Of a DNA stretch of 64,000 nucleotides, positions 46,995-56,524 are shown one piece after another (position 1 is the first letter of the stretch; each line of letters starts with the position of its first letter). Origin of the DNA: Novipirellula aureliae (lineage in GTDB: Bacteria > Planctomycetota > Planctomycetia > Pirellulales > Pirellulaceae). The notes beneath the pieces were generated by a model, which saw only the letters and a list, made by a program, of their open reading frames with translations, ran no database searches and was not told where the DNA came from. The position numbers and the translations under genes are program-made. The stretch is from contig NZ_SJPY01000001.1 of the NCBI RefSeq assembly GCF_007860185.1, positions 519,132 to 583,131 of the forward strand, in the 5' to 3' direction.

Positions 46995-48491
46995 ATGCGT
47001 GCTGATTCAAGTTCCAACCCTCGCTCGCCAAACACCCGGTCAACAAACACCCGGTCAGCGAGCGATTGGCAAGCGATTCGCGAAGAACGCAACCGTTTGG
47101 AGAGAGAGCTGATCCGGGTGCAAGGGGAAGCCAAAGTGGCTGAGCTGAACGCTAAAGCAGCGGAATTGGAACTGCAAATCGAATGCTTAACGTCCCAGCT
47201 CGAAGGTGCTGTTTCAAGAGAACCTGTCATCCACCGTTTCGCCAGTTGGCAACAGCTAGCGGATGTGTACGAGATCGATTTCCTCCCTTCACCTCACGCG
47301 GTCTCCGAGGTGGAAACTTCGCTCGAACCAATCGAGCCGAAGGTAGAATCCAAATCCGTCGCCGAAGAAAAAGTACTCCGTGTCGATGCTGGCCATGCTG
47401 CGGTTCGTGCTCCTGTGTTGCATTGGAAACCCGAAGCGGATAAGAGTGCCGTAAGTGAGACGGATTGCCCACTCGAAGCCCCTGCACTCGAAGCCCCTGC
47501 ACTCGAAGCCGCTGCACTCGATGTCGCTGCACTCGAAGTCACTGAAAGCCCGAATGATGAAGTGGCACCATCCAAGCGGCGTCCATTGTCACTAATCTTG
47601 AGTTTTCTCGTTCATGCGGTCATCCTTTTTCTATTTGCGATGGTGACATTTTCTTCCACCAGACCGAGGGATCAAGTCGCCTTATCCGCGTCGACCGTTT
47701 CGGAATCCAGTGCTGAGATGGAAACGTTTTCGATCGAATCGATTGAGCCGGTTGTTGAACCGTCCGAGTCATTCGAACCGACTGAAAGCCTTGTCGAAGA
47801 GGAGCTCAATCCAATTGGCGACCCGGTCGTGACGCCACCCCCAATCTCTGCGGTTCCAGCGCCAACGGCCTCGATTGCCACGATGATGCAGAGCCATTCG
47901 AATTCGGCGTCGTCGCTGAGGATGAAGCGTTCGAACTCTGACGCAAGGATGGAGTTTTGTGGCGTCGATGGTGGCGGTAACCATTTTGTATATTTGGTCG
48001 ACAGTAGCGGCAGTATGGGATCGGCATTTGAATCGGCTCGAATGGAATTGATTCGCTCGATCCATCAATTGAAGCCGCACCAAAGGTTCTACGTCATCTT
48101 CTATGACTCGAAACCGGACTTCATGCGTTTGAGCGATCCGAATCAAGATGAACAGCGGAGTGTCTTGGCGACGCCGCAGAACAAAGCGGCGATGCAAGCC
48201 TGGGCCATGCGGATCACGCCTGATCGAGGCAAGAACCCCAATGAGCTGTTGGAGTTTGCACTCGACTTGCGGCCCGATGCGATCTTCTTGCTTTCCGACG
48301 GCGAGTTTCCTCAAACGACGGAGGACTTATTGCGTGAAAAGAATCGTCGGCAAAACTTGTTCGGTGATGGAGGGATCATTAGCATCGTTCATACGATTGC
48401 CTATCACAGCCGCGAGGGGGAAAGCAGGATGCAGCGGATCGCCGAACAAAATGGAGGCCAATATCGATACATCCCCCGTCCGAAGCCGTAA
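46995..48491 (+). CDS. Membrane-anchored VWA-domain protein
   Basis: 498 residues from the ATG at 46995; a TTG 12 codons earlier is possible. The N-terminal 70 residues include a coiled coil (E-E-R-N-R-L-E-R-E-L-I-R-V-Q-G-E-A). Near residues 160-175 there is a short repeat, (A/E)-A-P-A-L-E-A. One membrane helix follows (about 198-218, L-I-L-S-F-L-V-H-A-V-I-L-F-L-F), then a Glu/Pro/Ser-rich linker and a C-terminal VWA domain (about 320-495) with its metal site D-S-S-G-S-M-G-S and later L-L-S-D-G-E-F. The topology, a cytoplasmic coil with the VWA part outside, recalls TonB/Bat-like envelope proteins, but no partner is nearby. Function unknown. Confidence 0.85.
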   Translation: MRADSSSNPRSPNTRSTNTRSASDWQAIREERNRLERELIRVQGEAKVAELNAKAAELELQIECLTSQLEGAVSREPVIHRFASWQQLADVYEIDFLPSPHAVSEVETSLEPIEPKVESKSVAEEKVLRVDAGHAAVRAPVLHWKPEADKSAVSETDCPLEAPALEAPALEAAALDVAALEVTESPNDEVAPSKRRPLSLILSFLVHAVILFLFAMVTFSSTRPRDQVALSASTVSESSAEMETFSIESIEPVVEPSESFEPTESLVEEELNPIGDPVVTPPPISAVPAPTASIATMMQSHSNSASSLRMKRSNSDARMEFCGVDGGGNHFVYLVDSSGSMGSAFESARMELIRSIHQLKPHQRFYVIFYDSKPDFMRLSDPNQDEQRSVLATPQNKAAMQAWAMRITPDRGKNPNELLEFALDLRPDAIFLLSDGEFPQTTEDLLREKNRRQNLFGDGGIISIVHTIAYHSREGESRMQRIAEQNGGQYRYIPRPKP

Positions 48492-48586
48492 GCTGGATGC
48501 CAGACCCTTGCCGGGTAACAAGAGGGAGGGAACCTGCGAAGCATCCCGCTACAAGGCGGGGAGCATTTTAGCGAGTTGGAAAACGA

Positions 48587-49054
48587 TTAGAGTTTCGCTG
48601 TCAATCGCAACAATTCGACAACCGCTCCAGCCGCTTCCTCGCCCTTGTTGCCAACGTTTCCCCCGCTGCGCTGCAACGCTTGCTCGACGGTATTGCATGT
48701 CAGCAAGCCGAAGCCGATGGGTATCTCGGTATCGAGCGACAGTTGCATCAGCGACGTACTGACGGCGCGATTGATATGCTCGTCGTGAGTCGTTTCGCCC
48801 TTGATCACGCAGCCGAGTGTGACAACGCCGATCACCCCAGCCTTCGCAATCATTTTTTTCGAAACGAGTGGCAGTTCCCAAGCTCCAGGCACGCGGACGA
48901 CGATGACTTGGTGCGTTTCAAAGCCTGCTTCGAGCAACGTCTTCACAGCCGCTTGGACCAACGAATCGCAAATGGCGGGATTGTAGCGGCTCGCGATCAC
49001 CGCAATCGTGCCGTTTGGTAAATCGCCATCCAGACCGGTTCGTTCAATTGACAT
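48587..49054 (-). CDS. ribH: 6,7-dimethyl-8-ribityllumazine synthase
   Basis: 155 residues. The family segments are in place: A-S-R-Y-N-P substrate loop, [20 protein letters not shown] with the catalytic His, and [11 protein letters not shown]. It forms the lumazine precursor of riboflavin and usually assembles as a 60-subunit shell. Its ATG lies inside the end of rho (11-base overlap), so it depends on rho translation or transcription. Confidence 0.95.
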   Translation of the reverse strand: MSIERTGLDGDLPNGTIAVIASRYNPAICDSLVQAAVKTLLEAGFETHQVIVVRVPGAWELPLVSKKMIAKAGVIGVVTLGCVIKGETTHDEHINRAVSTSLMQLSLDTEIPIGFGLLTCNTVEQALQRSGGNVGNKGEEAAGAVVELLRLTAKL

Positions 49055-50555
49055 CTTTTACACTCATCAAAAATTCGGCGTTATTTTGCGTTTTGCGGAG
49101 TTGGGTCGTTAGGTTTTGCATCACGTCCGCTGGCGATTGATCCGCAAAGAATCGCCGCAGCGCAGAAATCCGACGATACTCTTCGGGGTCCATCAGCATC
49201 TCTTCACGGCGAGTACCGCTGTGTCCGATATCGATCGCGGGCCAGAGGCGACGATCCACTAAAGCGCGATCGAGTACGATTTCCAAGTTGCCGGTTCCTT
49301 TGAACTCTTCGTAGATGATATCATCCATACGGCTTCCGGTATCGACAAGCGCGGTCGCTAGGATCGTCAACGAACCACCCTCTTCCACTTTGCGCGCTGA
49401 TCCAAACAGGGCCTTCGGTTTCTGCAGCGCTCCTGCATCGAGGCCGCCACTGAGCAATTTGCCAGTCGTCTCACCTTCGCTGTTATGGGCACGTGCCAAA
49501 CGGGTGATTGAATCGAGAAAGATCACCACGTCGGTACCGACTTCGACCATCCGCTTTGCTTTTTCGATCACCATTTGAGCAACTTGGATATGCCGTTGGG
49601 CCGGTTCATCGAACGTGCTGCTGATGACTTCGCACTGGGGGCCACGGACTTCGCGTTCCATATCCGTGACCTCTTCGGGTCGCTCGTCGATCAGCAAGAT
49701 GAACACATAGGCTTCGGGATAGTTCTGCAGTACGGCGCGAGCCAATTGCTGCATCAAAACCGTCTTGCCTGCTCTCGGAGGACTGACGATCAAACCACGT
49801 TGTCCGAAGCCGATGGGCGTCAACATGTCGACGATCCGGGTGCTCAACTCCTTGCTATCGTGCTCCATCATGATCCGCTTGTCGGGATGCAGTGGAGTCA
49901 ATTCGTCAAACGGTTTTTGCTGAGGTCGCGTCATCGGGTCATAGCGATTAACGGCTTCGATTCTCAGCAGAGCAAAGTATCGCTCATTCTCCTTAGGCGG
50001 ACGAATTTGGCCAGCCACATGGCTTCCGGTTTGCAACCCAAAGCGTCGAATTTGGCTGGGTGAGACGTAGATGTCGTCGGGGCAGGAAACGTAATGGTAG
50101 TCCGCACTGCGAAGAAACCCAAAACCGTCGGGCAGAATCTCCAGCGTACCCTCACCAAACATCAGCCCGTTGATTTTCATCCGATTCTTCAAGATGCGAA
50201 AAATCAAATCTTGACGGCCCGCTGTGTTCGGAGCGATGCCGTCGGAAGCAGCCAAAGCGTCGAGTTGCTCCGTGGTCATCGTCTGCAATTGCGAGATGTT
50301 TAGCGGTGGCGAGGTTTCGATGCCTGTCGGGATGCCAACTTTTTCACCCGACTTGTTCGCTTCGCTGACAATCTCTTCCGGCAGTGACAGTGGGTCACGT
50401 TCGGCATCGAGCTCGCGAATTCGTTGGTCCACTTCCTTGTCAGGATGGCGAGGACGATCGCTAGGATGTTGTTTGTTGCGGTAGTCGCGAGTACTGCTGT
50501 GTCTGTCGTTGGAACCACGCGGATGGTGCGGGTTCGAGGGCCGATTCGGTTGCAT
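49044..50555 (-). CDS. rho: Transcription termination factor Rho
   Basis: 503 residues; the family is about 420. An extra N-terminal segment of about 70 residues rich in Arg, His, Asp and Pro precedes the usual helical and cold-shock RNA-binding domain ([20 protein letters not shown]). The ATPase core has P-loop S-P-P-R-A-G-K-T, Walker [16 protein letters not shown] and the Q-loop/R-loop region. Such charged N-terminal insertions are common in high-GC bacteria and planctomycetes and may add RNA binding. ATP-driven termination factor. It overlaps ribH by 11 bases and lies 113 bases downstream of coaE. Confidence 0.95.
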   Translation of the reverse strand: MQPNRPSNPHHPRGSNDRHSSTRDYRNKQHPSDRPRHPDKEVDQRIRELDAERDPLSLPEEIVSEANKSGEKVGIPTGIETSPPLNISQLQTMTTEQLDALAASDGIAPNTAGRQDLIFRILKNRMKINGLMFGEGTLEILPDGFGFLRSADYHYVSCPDDIYVSPSQIRRFGLQTGSHVAGQIRPPKENERYFALLRIEAVNRYDPMTRPQQKPFDELTPLHPDKRIMMEHDSKELSTRIVDMLTPIGFGQRGLIVSPPRAGKTVLMQQLARAVLQNYPEAYVFILLIDERPEEVTDMEREVRGPQCEVISSTFDEPAQRHIQVAQMVIEKAKRMVEVGTDVVIFLDSITRLARAHNSEGETTGKLLSGGLDAGALQKPKALFGSARKVEEGGSLTILATALVDTGSRMDDIIYEEFKGTGNLEIVLDRALVDRRLWPAIDIGHSGTRREEMLMDPEEYRRISALRRFFADQSPADVMQNLTTQLRKTQNNAEFLMSVKDVN

Positions 50556-50668
50556 GATTAGTAGTCCGCAGGAAGTGCGGATGAAGGGAAGCAGGAAGGG
50601 AGTTAATCGAAAAGAGAGGGGTCGAGTTTGAGAGGATGATGGCGGTGGGTAAGAATAGCCCCCCTATT

Positions 50669-51331
50669 CTAATCGTTTTCGCAGCGACCGTGGGAGTCGG
50701 TATCCAAATTTCCAGCCGACTGGGTCAAATCGTGCCAATAGCGTTCAATTTGGTGGTACAGATCGTCTAAACTGCCATCATTCTTGATGACTCGTTGGCT
50801 ACGCCTCCGTTTTTCCTCAATCGAAAGCTGGTTCGATTCTCGTTTTTGCAGTTCTGCGGCGTCCCAGCCACGCTTCCGAGCACGCGCAAGTCGTGTTTCC
50901 CAGGAGGAGTCGACATACCAAATTTCATCGCAACTCGAGTCCCAATGCGATTCGAACAATAATGGGACGTCCAAAATTGCAACTCGCGTGCGGCTCGATC
51001 GAGGGGTGTCGGACTCAATCTGCTCAAGCCGATGAGTGATCTCAACGCGAGTCGGTGGATGGATCACCGATTCGAGAAATCGCAGTGCCGCACGACTCGA
51101 ATCATCCTCCCCAAATACCTTGGACGCCAACCGAGCACGATCGATCGATCCGTCTGCGTCGACGATTTCATCGCCAAAGTGAGCAATCAACTCCACTTGT
51201 ATGTTGCGACGGCCGAGCACTTCGCGCGCCACCAAGTCCGCATTGATCCAGGTTGCCCCGAGTTTTTCGAGCGCAGCAGCAACCGTCGACTTCCCTCCTG
51301 CAGGGGCTCCGACAATGCCAAGTACAATCAT
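50669..51331 (-). CDS. coaE: Dephospho-CoA kinase
   Basis: 220 residues from the ATG at 51331 (the frame extends 13 codons further). P-loop G-A-P-A-G-G-K-S-T near the N-terminus, the dephospho-CoA site W-I-N-A-D-L-V-A-R-E-V-L, then V-I-H-P and D-V-P-L-L-F-E-S, all typical of CoaE. Last step of coenzyme A synthesis. The tail is slightly longer than usual and charged. It follows the universal stress protein gene by 74 bases in the same direction. Confidence 0.93.
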   Translation of the reverse strand: MIVLGIVGAPAGGKSTVAAALEKLGATWINADLVAREVLGRRNIQVELIAHFGDEIVDADGSIDRARLASKVFGEDDSSRAALRFLESVIHPPTRVEITHRLEQIESDTPRSSRTRVAILDVPLLFESHWDSSCDEIWYVDSSWETRLARARKRGWDAAELQKRESNQLSIEEKRRRSQRVIKNDGSLDDLYHQIERYWHDLTQSAGNLDTDSHGRCEND

Positions 51332-51405
51332 CACTGCCTCGTTCCCAGTGGAGAAAATCAACTCAATCAATGGCGTTCTTTACCTAGGGTGGAATACCAA
51401 CCGCC

Positions 51406-52305
51406 TCAACGATTCGTGCGCGCGACCCATACAGTACACTGGGCATGTCGCAAGACGAACCGCGAGGTGCTGCCGAGCAGCATCCGTGTGATCGTGCTGC
51501 GTTCGGAATCACCGACGACGACCATGTCGCTTTCGCGCTGCTCGACTTCATTGACAATCGATTCGCCGACGTGAGGTGATTCGATGATGTCGAGAGAAAT
51601 ATGATGGCTGGTTTTCTCGAACCGATCACGAGCTTTTTCTAGGTATCGCATCGCTGCGGTTCGCTGTTCCGCTCGGTATTCAACAATGTTGGGCATCAGG
51701 TCTTGGCTGAAACTTTGAAACAATGGAACGACGGTCAATAGATTCAACGATGTGTCCGGATTCCAATCCAACTTTTCAATTTCCGCACACGCGGCATCGG
51801 AAGCACTCGTTTCATTGAGGGCGATCGTGAAGTTCAGCGGACGGGTCGGTGGGGTGGCCGTCGCTGCTGAATCCGATTTGCCTCGTACGACGATAACGTT
51901 GCATTTAGCATGCGTGGCAACATAATCGCTTGTGCTACCGAGCAACATGCGAGCGATTTGAGAGTGCCCCTTCGCTCCCATCACGATTATGTCGGCATGA
52001 GCGTCTTCGCCCGTCTTGACGATGCTATGGCCGATGTGTCCATGAACGACCTTTCGCTCGATCGAATCGGCAAAATCGCCAAGAATGGATGTTGCACGAT
52101 CGTGAAATTGTTTCGTCTCCTCCTCCTGATGCTGACGAAAATCCCGACCAAGTGGGTCGATCGTTTCGTCTTCATACGAAGGGATGAAGACATTCGATAC
52201 AAGGGTTACTTTGACTGGTTTGGGGAGCGGCAACTGGCACAGAAAGCTAGCCGCATGTTCAGCTTGCTCAGACCCATCGATTGCCAAAACTACGTTCGTC
52301 ATCAC
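51406..52305 (-). CDS. Tandem universal stress protein
   Basis: 299 residues formed by two USP domains (about 1-150 and 155-299). The first has the ATP-binding pattern M-G-A-K-G-H-S...L-L-G-S-T-S; the second reads V-G-D-S-E-R-S...L-L-G-S-T-S, where the second Gly of the G-x-x-G part is replaced, so only the first domain may bind ATP. Both start with the usual Asp strand (V-L-A-I-D-G-S; the second has I-A-L-N-E-T-S). Cytoplasmic stress or energy-state protein. First of the minus-strand row USP-coaE-rho-ribH. Confidence 0.9.
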   Translation of the reverse strand: MMTNVVLAIDGSEQAEHAASFLCQLPLPKPVKVTLVSNVFIPSYEDETIDPLGRDFRQHQEEETKQFHDRATSILGDFADSIERKVVHGHIGHSIVKTGEDAHADIIVMGAKGHSQIARMLLGSTSDYVATHAKCNVIVVRGKSDSAATATPPTRPLNFTIALNETSASDAACAEIEKLDWNPDTSLNLLTVVPLFQSFSQDLMPNIVEYRAEQRTAAMRYLEKARDRFEKTSHHISLDIIESPHVGESIVNEVEQRESDMVVVGDSERSTITRMLLGSTSRFVLRHAQCTVWVARTNR

Positions 52306-52530
52306 TGCACCTTTATCGGTTGAAAGACGCTAAACTTGAAGGCTCGTTATGAAACGAGCAGAGCAATTCCTTGCCCAATCTTTAGTCTAGCAGGCTTGAT
52401 GGCTCATCGCCAATCAAATCGATGCCAAAGCGATTGATCCTAGCCCGGAATATTCATGGGCTTGCAAATTGTTTTGCTAACGTCTACGCCTTCAAGCGTT
52501 TACGTTCATTGCTCGAAAAACAGTCTGCGT

Positions 52531-52688
52531 ATTAGCCGTTTTGGCGTTAGCGGCCTGTCGATTTAATCGGTTTGACTCGACTTATTGTTTAACGCCAAGC
52601 CGTAGGCGACCGCTTATGGAAAAGCTGACGCCTTCGGCTAAGCGTTAAACGATTAAATCGACAGCCCGCTATCGCCAAAACGGCTAAT
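52531..52688. mobile_element. MITE-like 158-bp palindromic element
   Basis: The outer arms (52531-52570 and 52649-52688) are reverse complements over about 40 bases with about three mismatches, starting ATTAGCCGTTTTGGCG. Inside, a second inverted pair, GTTTAACGCC...GCGTTAAAC, continues the palindrome with several mismatches, so almost the whole element can fold into one long hairpin. It codes for nothing. Its ends match the shorter element at 43677-43743, and both are followed by AATGAAT(a/c)ATC(c/t)GGGCTAG. No target-site duplication could be confirmed. Confidence 0.8.
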
Positions 52689-52746
52689 GAATCATCCGGG
52701 CTAGCCGTTTGCTCGCTGCGATGAAACCAACGTCAACTCCGCACCC

Positions 52747-52932
52747 ATGGTCGCGGTACTTGCCAGCGAGTTTAGCGGTCAATACCAGCATCCATTACGG
52801 CAACTCGCGAACCGATTGGCCAAAGGTCGCTCTGCTGCGGAAGCCCTGGCTCAAACGCCGGGCCTGGTAGCATGGCCCGTCGAAGGGTTACTAAAGATTG
52901 CATCTGAGACGGATTGTATGGTCGTTTTCTAA
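52747..52932 (+). pseudogene. Possible fragment of a GspF-like (type II secretion F) protein
   Basis: A 61-codon frame reading L-R-Q-L-A-N-R-L-A-K-G-R-S-A-A-E-A-L-A-Q-T-P-G-L-V. This resembles the N-terminal part of GspF/PilC-type domains (L-x-x-L-A-x-R-L-x-x-G-x-x-x-x-x-A-L). No membrane helices follow, and the end has no further family sequence. It is either a broken remnant or a very small protein; a remnant is more likely, next to the MITE-like palindrome. Confidence 0.45.
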
Positions 52933-53050
52933 CCCCAAAGCTTCGACCCCGATCTGTTTAGCCATCTGGGAACTGTTTAGCCAGAACTGTTTAGCCATCT
53001 GGGAAACCGCAGCGATCACGCAGTGATGAGCGTCGAATTTTAGGTGCCGA

Positions 53051-53419
53051 TCACTCGCTAACCGGTTCGATCGTACACGACATGCTGCCTTTGCAGCGGG
53101 CGATCAATTCGTCTTTTCCAAATGCGTGGACCTGGTCTCGTTTTAGTTCCGCATGCTCAAGGGTGGTCGTCAAGCAGATTGCCTTGCCGGATGCGTCAAC
53201 CTCTTTTGCGATTTGAAACCCGGTTTCGATCGGATGTCGGAACAGGCTCTTCATCATCAGGATGACGTAGTCGTAACTATGATCGGCGTCGTCCCAGAGG
53301 ATGACACTGTAGCGAGGCTGTTTTTTTGTTTCTTGCTTTTGAGATGGTTTTTGTTTGGGACTGGCAACTTCGGGTTCGGCGATCTCCGGTTCCGCGACGG
53401 CTGCTTGGTAGTCTGACAT
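53051..53419 (-). CDS. clpS: ATP-dependent Clp protease adaptor ClpS
   Basis: 122 residues from the ATG at 53419, preceded by AGGAG 11 bases upstream; the open frame runs 82 codons further without family sequence. The first 35 residues are a flexible Pro/Glu/Lys-rich tail, as expected for the part inserted into ClpA or ClpC. The core Y-S-V-I-L-W-D-D-A-D-H-S-Y-D-Y-V differs a little from the usual V-x-L-x-N-D-D-x-T: a Trp stands in place of the Asn that contacts the N-degron. H-A-E-L-K-R-D-Q-V-H is near the C-terminus. It delivers N-degron substrates to the Clp protease. Confidence 0.88.
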   Translation of the reverse strand: MSDYQAAVAEPEIAEPEVASPKQKPSQKQETKKQPRYSVILWDDADHSYDYVILMMKSLFRHPIETGFQIAKEVDASGKAICLTTTLEHAELKRDQVHAFGKDELIARCKGSMSCTIEPVSE

Positions 53420-53679
53420 GACGCAGCAAGCTCCTTTGGTATCTTCAATGGGTATTTGAGTAATCGGACAAGCACAGAATTTGGGACAAATCGAGATGTC
53501 CCAAGGAATCGTTTCGTCTGACGTTTTCGACTTTGACGACGATGCGTATATTGTAGCGCGGCTCCGAACGTCCCGGTAGGTTCGAAAATGCTGTTTTTTC
53601 CAGTCCTGCCGCGAAAAACAGTTTTTTCTGTTAATATTTGCCGAATCTGACGACGCCTCAAACACCCCAAGCGGAACAA

Positions 53680-55062
53680 ATGAATTTATCGAATATCTTA
53701 AACACGCTGGACACTTCGTCCGAGCGTCATCTCGACGAGTTGTGCCAGTGGCTGAAAATCCCTAGCGTTAGTAGCGATTCGATGCATCGATCGGATGTTG
53801 CCGATGCCGCGAAATGGGTCGCCGAAAAATTGAAAAAAGCAGGGATGGCAACGGAGATTCTGCCAACGGACGGACATCCGCTGGTGATCGCTGAAACCCC
53901 AGCCGTCCCCGGTGCTCCGGTCGCATTGGTGTACGGACACTACGATGTTCAGCCAGCCGAACCGTTGGCTGATTGGATTAGCGGTGCCTTCGAACCGACG
54001 ATCCGCGATGGCAATTTGTATGCTCGAGGGGCCACCGATGACAAAGGCCAAGTGCTGACGCACATCCAAAGCGTTTGCGATTGGTTGGCGACTGGCGAGC
54101 CATTGCCTTTGCAAATCAAATTTCTGATCGAAGGCGAAGAAGAGGTTGGTAGCGAAAACCTCGAACGGTTATTGCCCGGCCTTTCGGATCGTTTAGCCTG
54201 CGACTGCGTTGTGATTAGTGATAGCAGCCAATATGCCAAGGACAAACCCGCGATCACCTACGGGCTACGGGGCATTGCGACGTACGAACTTGAAATCCGC
54301 GGCCCCAGCCAAGATTTGCATAGCGGTTCGTTCGGTGGTGCTGTGATGAATCCCGCCATCGCTCTTTGTCATTTACTCTCATCGATCGTCGATTCAAAGG
54401 GACGAATCCAAATCGAAGGCTATTACGATGATGTGCAAGAACTAAGCGCCGCGGAACGAACGGCATGGTCAAACCTGGCCCACAGCGACGAAGCGTTCGC
54501 AAAGGAAATTGGCGTCGACGCCCTGTTCGGCGAAGAAGGTTTTACGACCAATGAGCGGCGTTGGGGCCGGCCTACGTTCGATATCAACGGATTGACCTCG
54601 GGTCATCAAGGCGAAGGCGTCAAGACGATCATTCCCGCATTTGCGTCCGCCAAAATCAGTTTCCGCTTGGTGCCAAATCAAGATCCCAAGAAGTTGACCA
54701 AGGCCCTGCAAGCTCACATCGACAAACACTTGCCCACGGGAGTGAAGGTGACGCTGTCGCCAGACCACGGTGCTGCGGGGATGGCTGCGGATCCACAAAG
54801 CCGTTATGCAGAAGCCGCTTCACGGGCGATCGAATCCGCCTTCGGCACGCCACCAGTACTGATTCGTGAAGGTGGCTCGATTCCGATCGTGTCCCGATTT
54901 CAAGATGTACTCCAGTGCGATTGTTTGCTATTGGGATGGGGGTTGTCCGACGACAAGCCTCATAGTCCCAACGAAAAATTTTGTGTCCAAGATTATCATC
55001 GCGGCATCAAAGCGTCCGCCATGCTATGGGCTGAACTAGGCTCTCTCCGGAAAGGGGTCTGA
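53680..55062 (+). CDS. M20-family peptidase (dipeptidase)
   Basis: 460 residues from the ATG at 53680. The dizinc site is marked by V-Y-G-H-Y-D-V-Q-P (His and Asp), G-A-T-D-D-K-G, E-G-E-E-E-V-G-S and S-D-S; the C-terminal His is within the G-G-S-I-P and H-S-P-N-E region. A dimerisation domain lies in the middle. Likely a cytoplasmic exo- or dipeptidase acting on short peptides. The last codons (R-K-G-V-stop) lie in the left arm of an inverted repeat, 55043-55134. It is divergent from clpS. Confidence 0.92.
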   Translation: MNLSNILNTLDTSSERHLDELCQWLKIPSVSSDSMHRSDVADAAKWVAEKLKKAGMATEILPTDGHPLVIAETPAVPGAPVALVYGHYDVQPAEPLADWISGAFEPTIRDGNLYARGATDDKGQVLTHIQSVCDWLATGEPLPLQIKFLIEGEEEVGSENLERLLPGLSDRLACDCVVISDSSQYAKDKPAITYGLRGIATYELEIRGPSQDLHSGSFGGAVMNPAIALCHLLSSIVDSKGRIQIEGYYDDVQELSAAERTAWSNLAHSDEAFAKEIGVDALFGEEGFTTNERRWGRPTFDINGLTSGHQGEGVKTIIPAFASAKISFRLVPNQDPKKLTKALQAHIDKHLPTGVKVTLSPDHGAAGMAADPQSRYAEAASRAIESAFGTPPVLIREGGSIPIVSRFQDVLQCDCLLLGWGLSDDKPHSPNEKFCVQDYHRGIKASAMLWAELGSLRKGV

Positions 55063-55134
55063 CCCTTTGGATAACATTCCCGTTTCCATTATTTTATCGT
55101 TTGTTCGGAGAGGGTCAGGCCCCTTTTCGGAGAG
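55043..55134. repeat. Inverted repeat around the M20/serS junction
   Basis: Arms of 24 bases (55043-55066 and 55111-55134) are reverse complements with two mismatches, separated by 44 bases. Each arm contains GGGGTCTGACCC or GGGTCAGGCCCC. The left arm supplies the TGA of the M20 peptidase gene, and the right arm ends 26 bases before the serS ATG. Confidence 0.88.
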
Positions 55135-55160
55135 TGCCCAGGAAAATTGAAAGCGTAATT

Positions 55161-56432
55161 ATGCTCGACCGTAAATACATTGTCCAAAACGAAGAAGCTG
55201 TCAAACAGAATTGCAAACGCCGCGGTGTCGTCTGTGATATCGAAAAACTCGTTGCATTGGAGTCGGATCGTTTAGCCAAGCTTCAATTGGCCGAAGATTT
55301 GAATCGGCAAGCGAACGAGGTAAGCAAGAAGATCGGCCCAGCCAAGGATAACGAGGAACGCCAGAAATGGATTGAACAAGGCCGATCATTACGAGAGCAA
55401 AAAGAGGCCGCCCAAGCGGCTCGTGATGAACTTGAAGCCCAAATTCTCGAACTGCAAACCGTCATTCCCAACATGACGCACCCTGCTGCACCGACAGGCG
55501 GCGAGGAGGACGCAAACGAATTGTCGTTTGGGAAAACTCCCAAGCCAGCGTTCGATTTTAAACCGCTTGATCATCTAGAACTGGGCGAAAAACATGACTT
55601 GTTCGATTTCGAAGCGGGAGCACGCGTCGCCGGTGCAGGGTTCTATTTCCTCCGAAACGCAGCCGTGCGAATCGATCTGGCACTGCAACAATTCGCCGTT
55701 AGCTTCTTGGCCGATCGCGGGTTCACTCCGGTGACGACTCCCGATTTGGCGCTCACCAGTGTGCTGCATGGTACCGGGTTCAACCCGCGCGGTCCGGAAA
55801 CACAGATCTATAGTATCGAGAATACGGAATTGAATCTGGTTGCAACCGCCGAAATTCCGCTCGGTGGAATGATGTCGGGGCAAACGCTCGATCTGGAGGA
55901 TTTGCCGCTACGGCTATGCGGGCTCAGCCACTGTTTCCGCACCGAAGCGGGTGCGGCAGGCCGAGCATCAAAGGGGTTGTACCGAGTCCATCAATTCACA
56001 AAAGTCGAGATGTTTGCGTTTGCAGCACCCGATCAAAGCGATGCGATTCACGAGGAAATGCGGTCGCTCGAGTGCGAACTCTTCGATACACTCGAGGTTC
56101 CCTACCGCGTGATCGATACCGCAAGCGGTGATCTTGGCGGCCCAGCGTACCGCAAGTACGATTTGGAAGCGTGGATGCCAGGGCGTGGTGAAGCGGGTGA
56201 GTGGGGCGAGGTGACCAGTACGAGTAATTGCACCGACTACCAAGCTCGCCGCTTGAACGTTCGCTTCAAGCGACCGAAACAGAAGGGGACGGAGTTCGTT
56301 CACACGCTCAACGGTACCGCTGTCGCGACCGGCCGAGCGATGATCGCGATATTGGAAAACCACCAAAAAGCGGATGGCTCGATCAACATCCCTAAAGTGC
56401 TTCGGCCTTGGGTCGGTTGCGACGTGTTGTAG
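55161..56432 (+). CDS. serS: Seryl-tRNA synthetase
   Basis: 423 residues from the ATG at 55161 (an upstream frame extension runs through the inverted repeat and is not coding). N-terminal coiled-coil tRNA-binding arm (about 25-110). Class II motifs: motif 2 F-R-T-E-A-G-A-A-G-R-A-S-K-G-L-Y-R-V-H-Q-F, motif 3 N-G-T-A-V-A-T-G-R-A. Charges tRNA-Ser. Same direction as the M20 gene, with 98 bases between that contain the inverted repeat. Confidence 0.96.
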   Translation: MLDRKYIVQNEEAVKQNCKRRGVVCDIEKLVALESDRLAKLQLAEDLNRQANEVSKKIGPAKDNEERQKWIEQGRSLREQKEAAQAARDELEAQILELQTVIPNMTHPAAPTGGEEDANELSFGKTPKPAFDFKPLDHLELGEKHDLFDFEAGARVAGAGFYFLRNAAVRIDLALQQFAVSFLADRGFTPVTTPDLALTSVLHGTGFNPRGPETQIYSIENTELNLVATAEIPLGGMMSGQTLDLEDLPLRLCGLSHCFRTEAGAAGRASKGLYRVHQFTKVEMFAFAAPDQSDAIHEEMRSLECELFDTLEVPYRVIDTASGDLGGPAYRKYDLEAWMPGRGEAGEWGEVTSTSNCTDYQARRLNVRFKRPKQKGTEFVHTLNGTAVATGRAMIAILENHQKADGSINIPKVLRPWVGCDVL

Positions 56433-56463
56433 CAGGCGGCTAGCTGATACGGCGCCGAACGAA

Positions 56464-56508
56464 TTGGCGTCGTGCCTTTTGGCGTCGTGCCTTTTGGCGT
56501 CGTGCCTC
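56464..56508. repeat. 15-bp tandem repeat, three units
   Basis: Three units of TTGGCGTCGTGCCTT (the last ends C) between the convergent serS and galE genes. No function is apparent. Confidence 0.9.
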
Positions 56509-56524
56509 GCCGTCGGAGCATACC

